The position numbers and the translations under genes are program-made. The notes beneath the pieces were generated by a model. That model was not told where the DNA came from. It searched no databases and worked only from the letters and a program-made list of their open reading frames with translations. This document shows, one piece after another, positions 4,627-6,679 of a stretch of DNA of 6,679 nt. The stretch lies in assembly GCA_946479615.1 (NCBI GenBank), contig CAMLGR010000204.1:1-6679 (forward strand), read 5' to 3'. Source of the DNA: an uncultured Bacteroidota bacterium (GTDB taxonomy: Bacteria; Bacteroidota; Bacteroidia; Chitinophagales; Chitinophagaceae). Position 1 is the first letter of the stretch. Every line of letters begins with the position of its first letter.

Positions 4627-6679
4627 TTAGTCTTTTACAATCTTTGTCGTGCTCACTTCTTTTCCATTATTCTTTACACTGACAAGATATACACCTGAAG
4701 GTAACCTGGACAGATCCAATTCCGAATTCATCGCTGTCACCTGTTGTTTCATCACGATCTTACCATTGATATCCATCAACGATACTTCTGATTTTCCATC
4801 AAAACCAGTCAGATTGATCTTTACCGAATGACTGGTAGGGTTAGGATACACACTTACTTTTTGTGCACCGCTGTTATCAGCAAACAAATCTGCTCTCGAT
4901 GCCGTACCTAATGCTACACGCAGGGTATAACAAACCGTAGCGCTGTTGGCACCATTATATCCGTATACCTGTGCATAGTAAGTACCGGCTGCTACAGTTG
5001 TACTGATTGTTTCACTGCTGGTACCACCCAATTGTGAAATAGCTACCTGTGTACCGGCACTGTTCAACAGTTTCAGATCATAGTCACCGGGCAACGTGCT
5101 TAAAGTGATGGTGATGGAACCACCGGTAGTGATCACGAATTTATAATTATCGATATCACCACTCGGACTGATCAGTCCTGTTGTATTCGTATTGAATGGA
5201 ATAACAGCTGCACCTCCAGTAGTTCCATTCGTTGCATTATCCAATGCGTTCGCGCAACCTGTAACGGTAGTAGAGCCGATATTCAGGTTGTAACAGACTG
5301 TCGTACTGAAAGCGCCATTGTATCCTATCACTTTTACATAATAAGTACCTGCTGCGCGGTTATTGGAAGTGATGCTTTCACTGCTGGTACCACCTGCTTC
5401 GGAGCTGGCCAGTTGTGTTCCTGATGAATTGTATAGGAACAGGTCATAATCTCCTGGCAGGTTGGTGAGGGTAATATTGAAATTGCTGGTGGCTGTTGTT
5501 ACAACTTTATAATAATCGATATCACCATTGGAACCGATCGCTGCGGAAAGCGGTGTGTTGACGCTGACAGTTGCGGCGGTCGCCTGTGTATTGTTCGATT
5601 CAAAAGCGGTCATGCAGGTAATAGTTCCTGTTGTTGTAAACTGCGCCTGTGAATAAGCGCTGCTTCCACTGGCGCAATTGGTCCTTACCCTGAAATCATA
5701 TAATGTGGCTGCAGTAAGACCACTGAGATTAGCCGAAAGAGAAGTGGTTGCTGTAGCGGCATTGATCCAGGTGGCAGAAGCATTGGCTTTATAATCCACA
5801 TCATAGCTGACTGCACCGCTCACTGCTGCCCAGCTGACAGTCGCCGTTGTATTGGTGATCGAAGCGGAACCAAGACCTGACGGTGAAGAACAGGAAGAAC
5901 CTGAACCGATCGTAAAGTTGGTATTGGAAATATCAAAGAAAATATTTCCGACGGCTTCTACTTTTATCCTTGCGGTGGAACTGGGTGTATTGGGGATCGT
6001 TACGGCTTGTGTTCCATCGTTGGGAGTACTGGCTATTAATACGGTTGGGAACGTCAATCCGCCATCAGTAGATAAAGAGATCTTTACATTCGCGCAATTT
6101 ACCGGTGCGGCATTGGTACTGTTCACGCTCCAGGTAACTGTTTGAGATGATCCACCGGCCCAGCTAACGGCTGTGTTCGGTGCAGTAACAGCAAAGGGTC
6201 CTGCGGTAGATATCGTGACGGACATATCATCGTCTTTGGTATTACCGCCGCCTGTATGATTATCGCGCACGACTAACCGGAAACTGAGTGTGCGTGCCAC
6301 GCCGGGTAATTTCTCCCAGGTATTGCCATTGGTTCCATCGAGGATGGAAGCAAGAACAGGAAATGTTCTTGCTGGAGAAGTACTGCCTGTCCTGGAACGG
6401 AACAAAGGTCCTGAGGTAGCGGTGGTACTTGGGAAAGTGGTACCGGAAGTACCGGCATTCATTTGTTCCCAGGTATATGTCAGTACATCGCTTCCGTTCA
6501 CATCGGTAGCGGAGCCTGTCAGTATAAAAGGGGTTGATTTGGGAATAGTGAAATCAGAACCGGCATTCGCTACCGGGGCGGTGTTGCCGGTAACTGTTGT
6601 TACCGCACAGGCACCGCCTCCGGTACCTGACTTAATATAGTCAGCAATCTGTTCTACACTTCTTGCATGAAAATAATCA
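4627..6679 (-). CDS. Secreted multidomain protein, probable M12B-type metalloprotease C-terminal part with T9SS sorting signal (5' truncated)
   Basis: The frame is open from the window edge (first full codon at 6678) to TAA at 4629-4627, giving 683 residues with no N-terminus. Residues 1-24 (YFHARSVEQIADYI, then a GTGGG linker and Cys) resemble the end of reprolysin-like M12B catalytic domains of Bacteroidota, so the zinc site would lie outside the window. An Ig/PKD-like domain follows at about 32-157 (NTAPVANAGSDF to MSVTIS). Next comes a second Ig-like domain at about 159-257 (TVTWSVNST, LSTDGGLTFP), FN3 at about 262-351 and two PPC domains at about 354-468 and 474-589. The T9SS type A sorting domain is at about 608-683 (VYPNPTS, MDINGKIV, LPSGVYLVSV). 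It is presumably exported by Sec, then carried across the outer membrane by T9SS and surface-anchored or released. A GTG at 6501 lies within the first Ig domain and is not a start. Peptidase identity is inferred; domains and sorting signal are clear. Confidence 0.88.
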   Translation of the reverse strand, partial: DYFHARSVEQIADYIKSGTGGGACAVTTVTGNTAPVANAGSDFTIPKSTPFILTGSATDVNGSDVLTYTWEQMNAGTSGTTFPSTTATSGPLFRSRTGSTSPARTFPVLASILDGTNGNTWEKLPGVARTLSFRLVVRDNHTGGGNTKDDDMSVTISTAGPFAVTAPNTAVSWAGGSSQTVTWSVNSTNAAPVNCANVKISLSTDGGLTFPTVLIASTPNDGTQAVTIPNTPSSTARIKVEAVGNIFFDISNTNFTIGSGSSCSSPSGLGSASITNTTATVSWAAVSGAVSYDVDYKANASATWINAATATTSLSANLSGLTAATLYDFRVRTNCASGSSAYSQAQFTTTGTITCMTAFESNNTQATAATVSVNTPLSAAIGSNGDIDYYKVVTTATSNFNITLTNLPGDYDLFLYNSSGTQLASSEAGGTSSESITSNNRAAGTYYVKVIGYNGAFSTTVCYNLNIGSTTVTGCANALDNATNGTTGGAAVIPFNTNTTGLISPSGDIDNYKFVITTGGSITITLSTLPGDYDLKLLNSAGTQVAISQLGGTSSETISTTVAAGTYYAQVYGYNGANSATVCYTLRVALGTASRADLFADNSGAQKVSVYPNPTSHSVKINLTGFDGKSEVSLMDINGKIVMKQQVTAMNSELDLSRLPSGVYLVSVKNNGKEVSTTKIVKD

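Noticed and set aside
6499..6501. GTG start for a 624-residue version of the secreted protein
   Set aside because: The frame continues upstream to the window edge and encodes the first half of an Ig/PKD-like domain, so the GTG is an internal valine codon. The gene is truncated by the window.
5852..6640. Plus-strand open frames of 97 and 116 codons opposite the secreted protein gene
   Set aside because: They lie antisense to a clear multidomain CDS with coherent FN3/Ig-like motifs. Their translations show no recognisable domain, and such antisense frames are expected in Ser/Thr/Gly-rich genes.

Overview
The window looks like chromosomal DNA of a Bacteroidota species, most likely Chitinophagaceae or a near relative (a family-level guess). 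The main evidence is a C-terminal type IX secretion (T9SS) type A sorting domain at the end of a large secreted protein. Other support is the absence of Shine-Dalgarno sequences before the genes, A/T-rich leaders, a TAnnTTTG-type -7 box, and the styles of the glycosyltransferase, DapD and thioredoxin. No tRNA, rRNA, CRISPR array, transposase or phage gene is visible.

Layout: (1) positions 31-810, minus strand, a family 2 glycosyltransferase of the WaaE/KdtX-like envelope-sugar type; nine codons of a possible next gene follow at 28-1. (2) Divergent from it, 896-1708 plus strand, dapD of the succinylase branch of diaminopimelate/lysine synthesis. The gap between the two holds a perfect 19-bp inverted repeat that runs into the dapD start codon. 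(3) Convergent with dapD is a tight three-gene minus-strand operon: a CbpA-type J-protein (3364-2447), an unrecognised 119-residue protein (2420-2061) and a CGPC thioredoxin (2051-1752). A 44-bp perfect palindrome built from AT-rich heptamers sits at the dapD/thioredoxin junction and supplies the thioredoxin stop codon. (4) Divergent from the J-protein, 3413-4408 plus strand, an EamA/DMT-family transporter. (5) A 218-bp convergent gap (4409-4626) with two inverted blocks of a decameric CTCTGTGGNN repeat and a rho-independent-type terminator. (6) From 4627 to the right edge, minus strand, the C-terminal 683 residues of a secreted multidomain protein, probably an M12B (reprolysin-like) metalloprotease, with Ig-like, FN3, two PPC and T9SS sorting domains.

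Most of the window is ordinary housekeeping and envelope content. The least explained items are the 119-residue protein between a J-protein and a thioredoxin, which may form a small protein-folding/redox unit, and three structured intergenic repeats: the inverted repeat at dapD, the heptamer palindrome and the decamer repeat pair. I see no clear new defence, mobile or secondary-metabolite system.
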